This document shows, one piece after another, positions 15,628 through 24,018 of a stretch of 63,038 nt of DNA. Numbering within the stretch: the first letter of the stretch is position 1; each line of letters starts with the position of its first letter. A model generated the notes under the pieces. The model worked only from the letters and a program-made list of their open reading frames with translations, searched no databases and was not told the DNA's origin. Position numbers and translations under genes: made by a program. The stretch spans positions 1 to 63,038 of the forward strand of contig WRBE01000006.1 of NCBI GenBank assembly GCA_009779845.1. Direction: 5' to 3'. The stretch comes from Oscillospiraceae bacterium (GTDB lineage Bacteria; Bacillota; Clostridia; Oscillospirales; Oscillospiraceae).

Positions 15628-16557
15628 GTGGAACATGTAATAGAGAAAATCGGAACAGTTTCTTGGAAAGCAAATATCAAGGCACGCCTCGAAAAGCTAC
15701 CGCGAAAAAAGCAGGTTCATTTTGCGTGGTTATGCACTGTGCGGGTGCTTCCTTATTTATCGCTAGACTCTAATGAGGAGCCGTTTTCATACTGGGGTGC
15801 TGAAAAAGACGAGTATTTGACATCTGTTCTGACGGCATTGGATATCGCCGCAAAAGCTAGCTTGGACCGAAACATCGTGGATACCTTGGGCGGCTCCGAC
15901 AACGTCTACGTTGTTGCCAACAATGCCTACGCTACTGCCGATGCCACCTACGTCGCCATCGACAACACCTACGTTGCTACCGATGCCACCTACGCTGCCG
16001 CCGATGCTGCCTACGCTACCGCCGAAAACGTAGCCAAAAATGATGAGTATTTCTTATCTGTAATTCAGCGAGATTTGCAATATTTAGAAAAAGGCGGTGC
16101 AAGGACGCCCCAGCAACCAGAAAGGTATAAAGAGAGACTATCACAATTTTTTGCTGACCTGCGCAAGGTGGGTTTTGGTTACTGGGCATCTTGGTATGCG
16201 CAGTTGTTTGCGAATGGCCTTGTTCTCAATGGAAAAAGGCTTCAGGAAATTAACAACCGCCTGTCCTTGCCCGTTTTGCAAGAGGACGAATCTAAGGAAA
16301 GCGAGACTGATACCATGCCAAACGACATTAATTTCCGCAGCTTAGAGATAACCGAAGATGAGTTGAAAACACTTTGCGAAGCGAGATATACGGTCATCGC
16401 AGGTGAGAACGGTTGTGGTAAAACACGGTTGCTTAGAATATTAGAACAATACATCACCAAGGAAGAGCCGGAAGCAGTTCCAATTTTTGCGGATTTCGCA
16501 AACGCCTATTTCACGTTTGAAGAAGCGCAGGACGGTGAGAGCAATCTTATCCGATGA
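15628..16557 (+). CDS. N-terminal part of a split ATPase-methyltransferase (heptad repeats + Walker A)
   Basis: Start GTG at 15628, 11 nt after AAGGAGG and downstream of a good promoter. The helical N-terminus (KKQVHFAWLCTVRVLPYLS) resembles the opening of Imm-5-like helical repeat proteins; that resemblance is tentative. Codons for residues 92-133 encode six consecutive heptads of form xxYxAxD. Near residue 258 is the Walker A loop AGENGCGKTRLL of an ABC/SMC-like ATPase. The frame then stops at 16557 without a signature motif, Walker B or H-loop; these are found in the next frame (16487-17923). The two pieces fit one protein of about 765 residues interrupted by a +1 frameshift near 16534. 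Confidence 0.7.
   Translation: MEHVIEKIGTVSWKANIKARLEKLPRKKQVHFAWLCTVRVLPYLSLDSNEEPFSYWGAEKDEYLTSVLTALDIAAKASLDRNIVDTLGGSDNVYVVANNAYATADATYVAIDNTYVATDATYAAADAAYATAENVAKNDEYFLSVIQRDLQYLEKGGARTPQQPERYKERLSQFFADLRKVGFGYWASWYAQLFANGLVLNGKRLQEINNRLSLPVLQEDESKESETDTMPNDINFRSLEITEDELKTLCEARYTVIAGENGCGKTRLLRILEQYITKEEPEAVPIFADFANAYFTFEEAQDGESNLIR
15901..16026 (+). repeat. Six tandem 21-bp repeats encoding heptads
   Basis: Six in-frame 21-bp units: NVYVVAN, NAYATAD, ATYVAID, NTYVATD, ATYAAAD, AAYATAE. The Tyr at position 3 and Ala at position 5 or 6 are invariant or nearly so. The DNA units are similar (for example GCCACCTACG), pointing to recent slippage-type expansion. Confidence 0.9.
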
Positions 16558-17923
16558 GATCATAGAAATCATGCTGGACATTGCCGCAGGCACTGCCTTA
16601 CATGACATGTCCGTATGTAAGAATTTCAACACTCTGCTTGCATCGGGATTAAAGTCATTTTTGACATATCTGCTCTCAGAAAAAGATACGCATTACAAAA
16701 AACGTGATCTGGTGAATGTGAAAAGAGTTTTCTATGTAAATTACGTAAAATTTTTTGAAGTTCCCAATGAAAACGAACAAGTGACGGAGCACTTGCAGGA
16801 GTTTCTGGAAAACTTTTCACGAAAGTCTCCGGGACAAAAAATGCTTTGCTATTTTGCCCTATTGGTTTCATTGATGCAAGTAAAGGGAAAGAAACTGTAT
16901 CTATTGGTTGACGAACCGGAATCGCATTTGCACCACGAGCGAGTGACTGCGGTTATAGAAGCTTTGCGCGACTTGCAAGAGAACTCGGCGCAAGTGAAGA
17001 TAATCATTGCGACACATTCCCACTATATTGTTTCAACAAGTGCGTTTCACGAATTGGTGTTTCTCCATGAGAAACAGATTCAAAAGAAGAGTCATACATA
17101 TAAGATAGATATGCTAGAAACATTGATGGGAAAATCAAATGAAAATCTACTTTATGATATATATGCAGACGCATTTTGCGAATTTGTCGCTGAATGCACG
17201 GAACCGGCGCCATCGGAAGGTGCAAAGAAAACAAGAGCTTATGATGAGCTTCGGTCAGAGCTACATGGGCTACCTGTTGGTCTATGGCTTGATTTTGGTG
17301 CCGGACAGGGGCGTTTAGCTGTAAACCTTTGCTCTATCTCCGGCAGGGAAAACTATGCAGAAACCAACTGTGTCGCCTATGAAATTGGAGGTAGCCCACA
17401 AAAAGTCCAAGAGGTGAGAAAAACCTTGGAGCCGTTATACAAAGAAGTGCTGATTAACAATGAACTAGAGCAATACGTAGCGAATGAGGAAAACAAATTC
17501 TCGGCGGTGTTTTTAATCAATGTTCTGCACGAAATACCGATAACAGACTGGGTGGAAACCTTTAAAAAAATAGCAAACTCACTTATAAAAGACGGACGTC
17601 TCATCTTTTGTGAAACTATGATTTTATCAATGGGTGAGCAAGAGAATTTCCTTGTGCTGGATAAGGATGCCATTTGTAATCTGTTCAGTGTCAAGAGAGA
17701 GCGTGTGGGCATTTTAAAAGGTAAGGTTATCTACACAAGCATCAATGCCGAACAATTGGAGCGCGTTTCTAAAGAAAAGATACTGGAAGAACTCCTGCAA
17801 ATGAGAGTGCGTTATAAAGATAGGTACGAAAAGATTCGTTCACCAGAGGAAAGTCGCAAAAAGGCGTTTTACGGTTGCTCTTGCTTGAATATAGAGAAAG
17901 CGATAGGTGAACTGAATAGGTGA
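16487..17923 (+). CDS. C-terminal part of the split ATPase-methyltransferase (ABC signature, Walker B, SAM methyltransferase)
   Basis: This frame begins meaningfully around 16534 (AILSDEIIEIMLDIAAG) and carries the second half of an ABC/OLD-like ATPase: KSPGQKMLCYFALL (signature region), KKLYLLVDEPESHLHH (Walker B/D-loop) and IIIATHSHYIV (H-loop). A class I methyltransferase domain follows: LWLDFGAGQGRLA (SAM-binding motif I) and FSAVFLINVLHEIP (motif IV). There is no ribosome binding site before its first ATG, so it is probably the continuation of the 15628 gene. ATPases of this type are common in anti-phage systems, and the methyltransferase fusion is unusual; a defence role is inference. 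Confidence 0.7.
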   Translation: MRISQTPISRLKKRRTVRAILSDEIIEIMLDIAAGTALHDMSVCKNFNTLLASGLKSFLTYLLSEKDTHYKKRDLVNVKRVFYVNYVKFFEVPNENEQVTEHLQEFLENFSRKSPGQKMLCYFALLVSLMQVKGKKLYLLVDEPESHLHHERVTAVIEALRDLQENSAQVKIIIATHSHYIVSTSAFHELVFLHEKQIQKKSHTYKIDMLETLMGKSNENLLYDIYADAFCEFVAECTEPAPSEGAKKTRAYDELRSELHGLPVGLWLDFGAGQGRLAVNLCSISGRENYAETNCVAYEIGGSPQKVQEVRKTLEPLYKEVLINNELEQYVANEENKFSAVFLINVLHEIPITDWVETFKKIANSLIKDGRLIFCETMILSMGEQENFLVLDKDAICNLFSVKRERVGILKGKVIYTSINAEQLERVSKEKILEELLQMRVRYKDRYEKIRSPEESRKKAFYGCSCLNIEKAIGELNR

Positions 17924-17964
17924 ACTGAAAAAATCCATGCAGGAAAGTTAGTACATAGCCAAAC

Positions 17965-17999
17965 AAAAATTCCCTCCGCTGAAAGCGGAGGGAATTTTT
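17965..17999. terminator. Bidirectional terminator between the ATPase gene and tuf
   Basis: A 16-bp stem AAAAATTCCCTCCGCT / AGCGGAGGGAATTTTT with a 3-base loop, giving a T-run in both directions. It serves the convergent genes ending at 17923 and 18010. Confidence 0.9.
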
Positions 18000-18009
18000 T
18001 AAGTTCAGT

Positions 18010-19206
18010 TTACTTCACAGCAATAACAACGCCAGAGCCAACAGTCCGGCCACCCTCACGGATAGCAAAACGCAGACCTTCTTCGATGGCGATGGGTGTA
18101 ATCAGCTCAACGTCCATCTCGACGTTATCGCCAGGCATACACATTTCAACGCCTTCCGGCAACTCGATGATACCGGTTACGTCTGTGGTTCTGAAGTAGA
18201 ACTGGGGACGATACTTGTTAAAGAACGGCGTGTGACGGCCACCCTCTTCTTTTGACAGGACGTAAACTTGGCCGCGGAACTTGGTCAGCGGTTGGATAGA
18301 GCCGGGCTTGGACAAAACTTGGCCACGCTCAACTTCTTCTTTCTTTACGCCACGGAGCAGAACACCTGCGTTGTCGCCAGCTTCTGCGTATTCTAGCATT
18401 TTATGGAACATTTCGATGCCGGTGATAACAGTCTTACGACGCTCTTCAGTCAAGCCGACGATTTCAACTTCATCGTTGATTCTGGCTTGGCCACGCTCAA
18501 CACGACCAGTGGTAACAGTACCACGGCCAGTGATGGTGAACACGTCCTCAACAGGCATAAGGAAGTCCAGATCGCTCTTTCTCTCCGGTGTGGGGATATA
18601 AGCGTCTACGTTTTCCATCAACTCTTTGATGGGTGCATAAACTGCATCGTCCGGGTTGTCCGGGCCGTTGAGTGCTTGTACAGCAGAACCTTTGATGATT
18701 GGAATATCATCGCCGGGGAACTCGTACTTAGACAGAATCTCACGGATTTCCATCTCAACAAGCTCAAGAAGCTCAACATCGTCAACCAAGTCAGTTTTGT
18801 TCATGAACACAACGATGGCGGGCACGCCAACTTGACGGGCGAGTAGGATATGCTCACGAGTTTGCGCCATGGGGCCGTCAGTAGATGCGATAACCAGAAT
18901 CGCACCGTCCATTTGGGCAGCGCCGGTAATCATGTTCTTGATATAGTCGGCGTGACCGGGACAGTCAACGTGGGCATAGTGACGGTTTTCTGTCTCATAC
19001 TCAACATGAGAGGTGTTGATGGTGATACCACGCTCTCTCTCTTCCGGTGCTTTGTCGATGTTGGCGTAGTCTTTGAACTCTGCGCCGCCTCGCATAGCGA
19101 GGTACTTCGTGATTGCCGCAGTGAGGGTGGTTTTACCGTGGTCAACGTGACCGATGGTACCGATGTTTACGTGGGGTTTGTTTCTTTCAAACATTTGCTT
19201 TGCCAT
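18010..19206 (-). CDS. tuf: Elongation factor Tu
   Basis: 398 residues, full length. It delivers aminoacyl-tRNA to the ribosome as the GTP complex. G-domain motifs: [11 protein letters not shown] (P-loop), DCPGHADY (G3), NKTDLVDD (G4) and the GSAVQALN region (G5), followed by beta-barrel domains 2 and 3 ending SGVVIAVK. Last gene of the str operon, with an additional promoter in the fusA-tuf gap and an AAGGAGG site. Confidence 0.99.
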   Translation of the reverse strand: MAKQMFERNKPHVNIGTIGHVDHGKTTLTAAITKYLAMRGGAEFKDYANIDKAPEERERGITINTSHVEYETENRHYAHVDCPGHADYIKNMITGAAQMDGAILVIASTDGPMAQTREHILLARQVGVPAIVVFMNKTDLVDDVELLELVEMEIREILSKYEFPGDDIPIIKGSAVQALNGPDNPDDAVYAPIKELMENVDAYIPTPERKSDLDFLMPVEDVFTITGRGTVTTGRVERGQARINDEVEIVGLTEERRKTVITGIEMFHKMLEYAEAGDNAGVLLRGVKKEEVERGQVLSKPGSIQPLTKFRGQVYVLSKEEGGRHTPFFNKYRPQFYFRTTDVTGIIELPEGVEMCMPGDNVEMDVELITPIAIEEGLRFAIREGGRTVGSGVVIAVK

Positions 19207-19285
19207 GATAGGATTGCCTCCTTAATATAATTGCTTTCAAAATTGTTTTTTTTAGATAGCGTTAACACTATCAGATGATGCGAAC

Positions 19286-19314
19286 ATTGTATCGCATATT
19301 TTCAGGATTTGCAA
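19286..19314 (-). promoter_or_regulatory. Internal promoter for tuf
   Basis: Minus strand: TTGCAA (19314-19309), 17 bp, TACAAT (19291-19286). The leader contains a small hairpin GATAGTG-TTAA-CGCTATC (19255-19272). It would let EF-Tu be made in excess of the other str products. Confidence 0.75.
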
Positions 19315-19334
19315 CAGTTTTTTCCAGAGAATAA

Positions 19335-21410
19335 TTATTTCACTCTGCCTGCTGCAATTGTCTCCTGAATACTTTTCGGAATCTCCATGAAATGGCTGGG
19401 CTCCATGCTGTAGGTTGCACGGCCTTGGGTCTTACTCCGCAAGTCCGTAGCGTAACCGAACATCTCGCCGAGGGGCACATGTGCCTCTACCTTGGTGATT
19501 CCGTTTTGGATGTCTGTGGTCACGATTTGGCCACGGCGAGAGTTTAGGTCGCCGATAACATCACCCATGAAGTTCTCCGGTACGGTGACCACCACACGCA
19601 TGATGGGTTCTAACAGGATTGGATGCGCCTTCTGCATGGCCTCTTTAAATGCCATGGAACCGCAGATTTTAAACGCCATCTCAGAGGAGTCAACTTCGTG
19701 GAATTTCCCGTCATAGAGGGTAACTTTCACGTCAACAACCTCATACCCTGCCACTACGCCGGCCTGCATGGCACCTTGGATACCCTGGTCAACCGCCGGG
19801 ATATACTCTTTCGGCACCGCACCGCCTTTGATTTGGTCAATGAACTCATAGCCCTTGCCGGACTCGTTGGGTTCGACCTTAATGTGGACTTCCGCAAACT
19901 GGCCCTTACCGCCGGACTGGCGTGAGAACCGGTGGTCAACGTCAGCGCTGTTCTTGATGGTCTCTTTGTAAGAAACCTGAGGTGCGCCTACATTGGCCTC
20001 TACCTTAAATTCACGGAGCAGACGGTCTACGATAATCTCCAGATGAAGCTCGCCCATCCCGGCGATAATCGTCTGACCTGTCTCGTCGTCAGTGTAGGTC
20101 TTGAAGGTGGGGTCTTCTTCCGCTAGTTTTACAAGGGCCAGACCCATCTTTTCTTGACCGGCTTTCGTCTTCGGCTCAATGGCAACCCGGATGACAGGCT
20201 CTGGGAACTCCATGCTCTCCAGAATAATGGGTGCCTTGTCGTCACAGAGGGTGTCGCCGGTGGTGGTGTGCTTTAAGCCAACGGCGGCGGCAATGTCGCC
20301 GGAGTAGACTGTTTCGATGTCTTCTCTGTGGTTGGCGTGCATCTGGAGGATGCGGCCCATCCGCTCTTTTTGACCCTTGGTGGCGTTTATTACGCCGGTG
20401 CCGGCGTTTACTTTCCCGGAATAGACCCGGAAAAAGCTCAAACGGCCCACATATGGGTCTGTGGCAATCTTGAAGGCCAACGCAGAAAACGGCGCATCGT
20501 CAGATGCAGGGCGCTCGTCTTCTTCACCGGTCTTGGGGTTCACGCCTTTAATCGCCGGGATATCCAGCGGTGAGGGCATGTACGCCACAATGGCATCTAG
20601 CAATAGCTGGACACCTTTGTTCTTGTAGCTGGTGCCGCAGACCACGGGAATCATCTTCACGTTCACCGTAGCGGCACGGATGGCGGCACGGATTTGGTCT
20701 ACTGCAATGGATTCACCTTCCAGATAGAGCATCATAATCTCATCGTCGAAGTCCGCAATAGCTTCTAACAACTTGACTCTGTACTCTTCCGCAAGGTCTT
20801 TCATGTTCTCAGGAATCTCGGTAATCTCGATTTCTTGCCCTTTGTCATCTTTATAGATGCGGGCATTCATCTCGACTAAGTCAATGAGTCCTTTGAAGTC
20901 CGATTCCGCCCCAATGGGAAGCTGAATCGGCACAGCGTTTGCTTTCAGCCGGTCATGCACCATGTCTAAAACGTTGAAAAAGTCGGCGCCCATAATGTCC
21001 ATTTTATTGATATAGATCATCCGGGGCACGTTATAATTGTCCGCCTGCCGCCATACGGTTTCCGATTGCGGCTCTACCCCGCCCTTGGCGCACATGACGG
21101 CTACACTGCCGTCTAGTACACGAAGGGAACGCTCAACTTCTACCGTGAAGTCAACGTGGCCTGGGGTGTCGATGATGTTGACGCGGTGGTCTTTCCAGAG
21201 ACAGGTAGTCGCAGCGGAGGTGATGGTAATGCCCCGCTCTTGCTCTTGCTCCATCCAGTCCATGGTGGCGGTACCTTCATGGGTCTCGCCCAATTTGTAG
21301 TTGACGCCGGTATAGTAGAGAATCCGCTCGGTGGTAGTGGTCTTCCCTGCGTCAATATGGGCCATGATACCGATATTTCTTGTATTCTCCAATGAGATTT
21401 TTCTAGCCAT
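19335..21410 (-). CDS. fusA: Elongation factor G
   Basis: 691 residues. GTPase that drives ribosomal translocation. Visible: [15 protein letters not shown] (P-loop), DTPGHVDFT (G3), [10 protein letters not shown] (G4), then domains II-V with [13 protein letters not shown] near the C-terminus. Standard bacterial length without duplication, so it is the canonical copy. It lies between rpsG and tuf in the str operon. Confidence 0.99.
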   Translation of the reverse strand: MARKISLENTRNIGIMAHIDAGKTTTTERILYYTGVNYKLGETHEGTATMDWMEQEQERGITITSAATTCLWKDHRVNIIDTPGHVDFTVEVERSLRVLDGSVAVMCAKGGVEPQSETVWRQADNYNVPRMIYINKMDIMGADFFNVLDMVHDRLKANAVPIQLPIGAESDFKGLIDLVEMNARIYKDDKGQEIEITEIPENMKDLAEEYRVKLLEAIADFDDEIMMLYLEGESIAVDQIRAAIRAATVNVKMIPVVCGTSYKNKGVQLLLDAIVAYMPSPLDIPAIKGVNPKTGEEDERPASDDAPFSALAFKIATDPYVGRLSFFRVYSGKVNAGTGVINATKGQKERMGRILQMHANHREDIETVYSGDIAAAVGLKHTTTGDTLCDDKAPIILESMEFPEPVIRVAIEPKTKAGQEKMGLALVKLAEEDPTFKTYTDDETGQTIIAGMGELHLEIIVDRLLREFKVEANVGAPQVSYKETIKNSADVDHRFSRQSGGKGQFAEVHIKVEPNESGKGYEFIDQIKGGAVPKEYIPAVDQGIQGAMQAGVVAGYEVVDVKVTLYDGKFHEVDSSEMAFKICGSMAFKEAMQKAHPILLEPIMRVVVTVPENFMGDVIGDLNSRRGQIVTTDIQNGITKVEAHVPLGEMFGYATDLRSKTQGRATYSMEPSHFMEIPKSIQETIAAGRVK

Positions 21411-21448
21411 ATAGTACTCTCAATCTTTCTTTCGCTCGCCGGCGTCTT

Positions 21449-21919
21449 TTACCAGCGGTAGTGAGCAAAGGCTTTGTTGGCCTCCGCCATTTTATGGGTG
21501 TCTTCCCGTTTCTTAACGGCCGCACCGGTTTGGTTCACGGCATCCATCAGTTCGCCAGCCAGCCGCTCACGCATGGTTTTCTCACCACGAGAACGAGCGT
21601 AGGCGGTCAGCCAACGGAGTCCTAAGGTCTGGCGGCGGTCTTCTCTGACCTCGATGGGCACCTGATAGGTGGCACCACCGACACGGCGGCCTTTGACCTC
21701 TAGGGTCGGCATAATGTTGTTTAGGGCTTCCGTGAATACCTCAATGGGCTCTTTCCCGGTTTTGTCTTTGACGATGTCAAATGCACCGTAAACAACCTTC
21801 TGCGCGACACCTTTTTTTCCGTCTAACATAATGCTATTAATCAGACGGGTTACCATGATTGATCCGTACAGGGGATCTGGTAACACTTCACGCTTGGGCA
21901 CATTACCTCTTCTGGGCAC
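21449..21919 (-). CDS. rpsG: 30S ribosomal protein S7
   Basis: 156 residues, exactly the family length, beginning [19 protein letters not shown] and ending [12 protein letters not shown]. The start is GTG at 21919: AAGGAGG is 8 nt before it and the homologous N-terminus begins there. The frame is open further upstream, but that extension has no S7 similarity. S7 nucleates the 30S head and is a known autoregulator of str mRNA in E. coli; the structured 209-nt gap upstream could be the binding site here. Confidence 0.98.
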   Translation of the reverse strand: MPRRGNVPKREVLPDPLYGSIMVTRLINSIMLDGKKGVAQKVVYGAFDIVKDKTGKEPIEVFTEALNNIMPTLEVKGRRVGGATYQVPIEVREDRRQTLGLRWLTAYARSRGEKTMRERLAGELMDAVNQTGAAVKKREDTHKMAEANKAFAHYRW

Positions 21920-22005
21920 TGTACTTCCCTCCTTCATAAGGATGATTTCATCGGTACTCGAAAACAGGCACAATTGCACCCGTTCCCGTAAATGCCTGCC
22001 GGTGA

Positions 22006-22112
22006 GGTAACATACATGGGAAATGCCAGCCACCGTTTCCAATAGCTGCCGCCCTATATATATTCCCTTCAGGTCAGGCCGCAGACCCTACCCATGGGTC
22101 CGCTACGTTACC
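22006..22112 (-). promoter_or_regulatory. Long-range helix in the rpsL-rpsG spacer
   Basis: In the mRNA, GGTAAC (22112-22107) pairs with GTTACC (22011-22006), and CATGGG (22096-22091) with CCCATG (22020-22015), enclosing a structured loop. The 209-nt spacer is unusually long for a str operon and could be an S7 translational control element, by analogy with the E. coli S12-S7 intercistronic region. Confidence 0.45.
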
Positions 22113-22128
22113 TAAAGTTTGTGGGTTC

Positions 22129-22539
22129 TTACTTGGGTCTTTTTGCTCCGTACTTACTTCTGCTCTGTTTGCGGTCTACAACGCCTTGGGTGTCTAGGGT
22201 ACCACGGATAATGTGGTAACGCACACCGGGTAAGTCTTTCACACGGCCGCCGCGGATCATGACAACGGAGTGTTCCTGTAGGTTGTGGCCCACACCCATG
22301 ATATACGCCGTGACTTCGTGACCGTTTGAAAGCCGTACTCTGGCAATCTTCCGCAGGGCAGAATTGGGCTTTTTCGGGGTTGAGGTACGGACAGCCGTAC
22401 ACACGCCGCGCTTCTGGGGACTGGATTGGTTTGTCTCCCGGTTTTTCAGGGTGTTCAGTCCTTTTTGCAGCGCAGGTGATGTAGACTTATGCGTCGTCTG
22501 CTCCCGGCCCTTTCTGACGAGCTGATTAAAAGTTGGCAC
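22129..22539 (-). CDS. rpsL: 30S ribosomal protein S12
   Basis: 136 residues: [14 protein letters not shown] through [12 protein letters not shown]12 sits at the decoding centre. The [12 protein letters not shown] loop carries the wild-type Lys at the classic streptomycin-resistance position. First gene of the operon, with GGAGGA before the ATG and a strong promoter 90-120 bp upstream. Confidence 0.99.
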   Translation of the reverse strand: MPTFNQLVRKGREQTTHKSTSPALQKGLNTLKNRETNQSSPQKRGVCTAVRTSTPKKPNSALRKIARVRLSNGHEVTAYIMGVGHNLQEHSVVMIRGGRVKDLPGVRYHIIRGTLDTQGVVDRKQSRSKYGAKRPK

Positions 22540-22565
22540 AGTGTTCCTCCTTTCCTGTTTGGTTA

Positions 22566-22602
22566 TCTTTCACAGGACAGCCAAGGGCTATTCTGTGAAA
22601 GA
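22566..22602 (-). promoter_or_regulatory. Hairpin in the rpsL leader
   Basis: TCTTTCACAG and CTGTGAAAGA (22566-22575 with 22593-22602) form a 10-bp stem enclosing a small AGCC/GGCT helix, between the promoter and the rpsL ribosome binding site. Role unknown: mRNA stability or regulation. Confidence 0.45.
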
Positions 22603-22629
22603 CATGCTGTGACTATCGCACAGGGGGAA

Positions 22630-22658
22630 ATTATACTACAATTTTGGAGATTCGTCAA
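22630..22658 (-). promoter_or_regulatory. str operon promoter
   Basis: Minus strand: TTGACG (22658-22653), 17 bp, consensus TATAAT (22635-22630). Confidence 0.85.
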
Positions 22659-22713
22659 GGGTTTTTGTTGTTGTTTTGGGGTAGAGATTTTTATAAATCG
22701 GAACTTGCGGAAC

Positions 22714-22742
22714 TTGACAAATTACGTTTGTTGTGATAAGCT
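22714..22742 (+). promoter_or_regulatory. Possible promoter for the hydrolase-like gene
   Basis: Perfect -35 TTGACA, 17 bp, weaker -10 TAAGCT. It would give a leader of about 210 nt before the gene at 22958, containing the two hairpins below. Confidence 0.45.
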
Positions 22743-22844
22743 ACGTCAACATAGACCATGAGGGAGTAGTTTGCGTGACCTTTTGCGTGGCAAGTCAACA
22801 TACTGGCTGATGATTGAGCCTGGCTTGTCTTAAAAAACGAGACT

Positions 22845-22869
22845 CATGTATAGCTTCTTGCTGTACATG
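22845..22869 (+). promoter_or_regulatory. Leader hairpin CATGTATAGC / GCTGTACATG
   Basis: A 10-bp stem with one G-T pair and a TTCTT loop, immediately upstream of a terminator-like hairpin. Possible antiterminator/attenuator arrangement in the leader of the 22958 gene. The rest of the 22540-22957 gap holds only the two divergent promoters and the rpsL leader hairpin. Confidence 0.35.
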
Positions 22870-22889
22870 ATTTTCCCTGAACTATCTGG

Positions 22890-22925
22890 AACTCATAAAC
22901 AGCAAAGAGCTGTTTATGAGTTTTT
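22890..22925 (+). terminator. Terminator-like hairpin upstream of the hydrolase-like gene
   Basis: AACTCATAAACAGC pairs perfectly with GCTGTTTATGAGTT (loop AAAGA), followed by TTT. No plus-strand gene precedes it, so it would end a short leader transcript or act as an attenuator for the gene starting at 22958. Confidence 0.6.
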
Positions 22926-22957
22926 CATTATTTTAGAACAAAGAAAGGGAAATCAAA

Positions 22958-23803
22958 ATGAGTTGGAAACAAATTGAAATGCCGAATGGAGCGACAAATA
23001 TTTTTTGCAATGCGTATATTACAGGTAAAACAGCTATGAATATTATCGTCACGCACACGCCGATTTGCTCGGCAACACTTCTACAACCGGCACTGGAACC
23101 CCTAACCAAACACCACGTAAATATCTTTCACTTTGACTTTAGTGCAACAGGACAAAGTGAGGGGACGGACTTTTCGGTAAAGACAACAGTCTCAGACATG
23201 AACTTAGTTATTGATTATATTTCCAAAAACTTTTCTGATAACATACACCTATTAGGTTACACGGGTATCGGTGGAATCTTTGCCCAATATGCAGTCCATG
23301 CGGGCATAGACGCAAGAATTAAAAGTTTTGCTCAATTTGCATGTGTAATCCACAAAGACCCAAGCCCCATGGAAAAGCCGATATGGCTACTCAAAATAAT
23401 GTATGGTGTTGCTAAAATATTCCCTAATGTAAAAATAACCTTTGATGTCCCAAAGTTTGTAGGATTTAATGCAGATAAGGATAATGCCTTTTATGAAGAA
23501 CTTGAGAAAATGGCACCAGGTTCTATGCGAACAAAATTGAAACTGATGTCCACAATGATTGGAAGTGCTATTTTCGATAATAGCGTTATGCAGAAGCCTA
23601 TAAAATGCCCAACTTTGGTGTTCAAAGTCCTGCATGACAGATACTTCCCTGCCGAATATTTTGACAAATACTATGCCACGCTTAAATGTGAGAAAAAACT
23701 TGTGGAAATAAACGATGCCCACAACAGTTATTACTACAACGCTGAGCTATTTTGCGAACCTGCATATGAATGGTTTGCGGCACACTCTGATGCCGCAAAA
23801 TAA
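22958..23803 (+). CDS. Alpha/beta hydrolase-fold protein with altered nucleophile elbow
   Basis: 281 residues with the alpha/beta hydrolase pattern: HFDFSATGQSEG (the DxRGxGxS-like loop), strand 5 with IHLLGYTGIGGIFAQYA, then the Asp loop (FKVLHDRYFP) and the catalytic-His region (INDAHNSYY). Where the nucleophile Ser of GxSxGG is expected, the sequence reads GYTGIGG, so Thr would have to act or the protein is not a hydrolase. AT-rich compared with the str operon, suggesting acquisition. AAGGGA site before the start, terminator after the stop. Substrate unknown. Confidence 0.75.
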   Translation: MSWKQIEMPNGATNIFCNAYITGKTAMNIIVTHTPICSATLLQPALEPLTKHHVNIFHFDFSATGQSEGTDFSVKTTVSDMNLVIDYISKNFSDNIHLLGYTGIGGIFAQYAVHAGIDARIKSFAQFACVIHKDPSPMEKPIWLLKIMYGVAKIFPNVKITFDVPKFVGFNADKDNAFYEELEKMAPGSMRTKLKLMSTMIGSAIFDNSVMQKPIKCPTLVFKVLHDRYFPAEYFDKYYATLKCEKKLVEINDAHNSYYYNAELFCEPAYEWFAAHSDAAK

Positions 23804-23851
23804 GCAGATAGCATCGCACAGCTCCACTCCTGCCCTAGTAGCTTGATAAAG

Positions 23852-23903
23852 AAAACCCCCTTTGAAACAAGGCAATTTCAAGCCTTATTTCAAAGGGGGT
23901 TTT
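23852..23903. terminator. Strong cruciform terminator
   Basis: Perfect 16-bp stem AAAACCCCCTTTGAAA / TTTCAAAGGGGGTTTT enclosing a second 5-bp hairpin AAGGC/GCCTT. Ends the hydrolase-like gene. Confidence 0.85.
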
Positions 23904-23940
23904 GGTTTGGAAACCTTGAATTTCCAATGGGTTGGTGCAA

Positions 23941-23969
23941 TTGAAGTTTGAATAAATCTGTGATATAAT
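23941..23969 (+). promoter_or_regulatory. Promoter of the CapA-like gene
   Basis: TTGAAG, 17 bp, consensus TATAAT; 49 bp before the TTG start. Confidence 0.85.
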
Positions 23970-24018
23970 AAACCACACGTTGTCCCTCGTACAGAGAAAC
24001 ACACAGGAGGTTACAGTT

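Noticed and set aside
15901-16026. CRISPR or attC array
   Set aside because: 21-bp units are contiguous and exactly in frame, encoding heptads.
16534-16557. Definite programmed +1 frameshift as in prfB
   Set aside because: The slip codon and spacing of the Shine-Dalgarno-like stretch do not match the known signal; kept only as a possibility.
21920-22042. Upstream extension of the rpsG frame
   Set aside because: No S7 homology; the GTG at 21919 has an ideal AAGGAGG site and gives the standard 156-residue protein.
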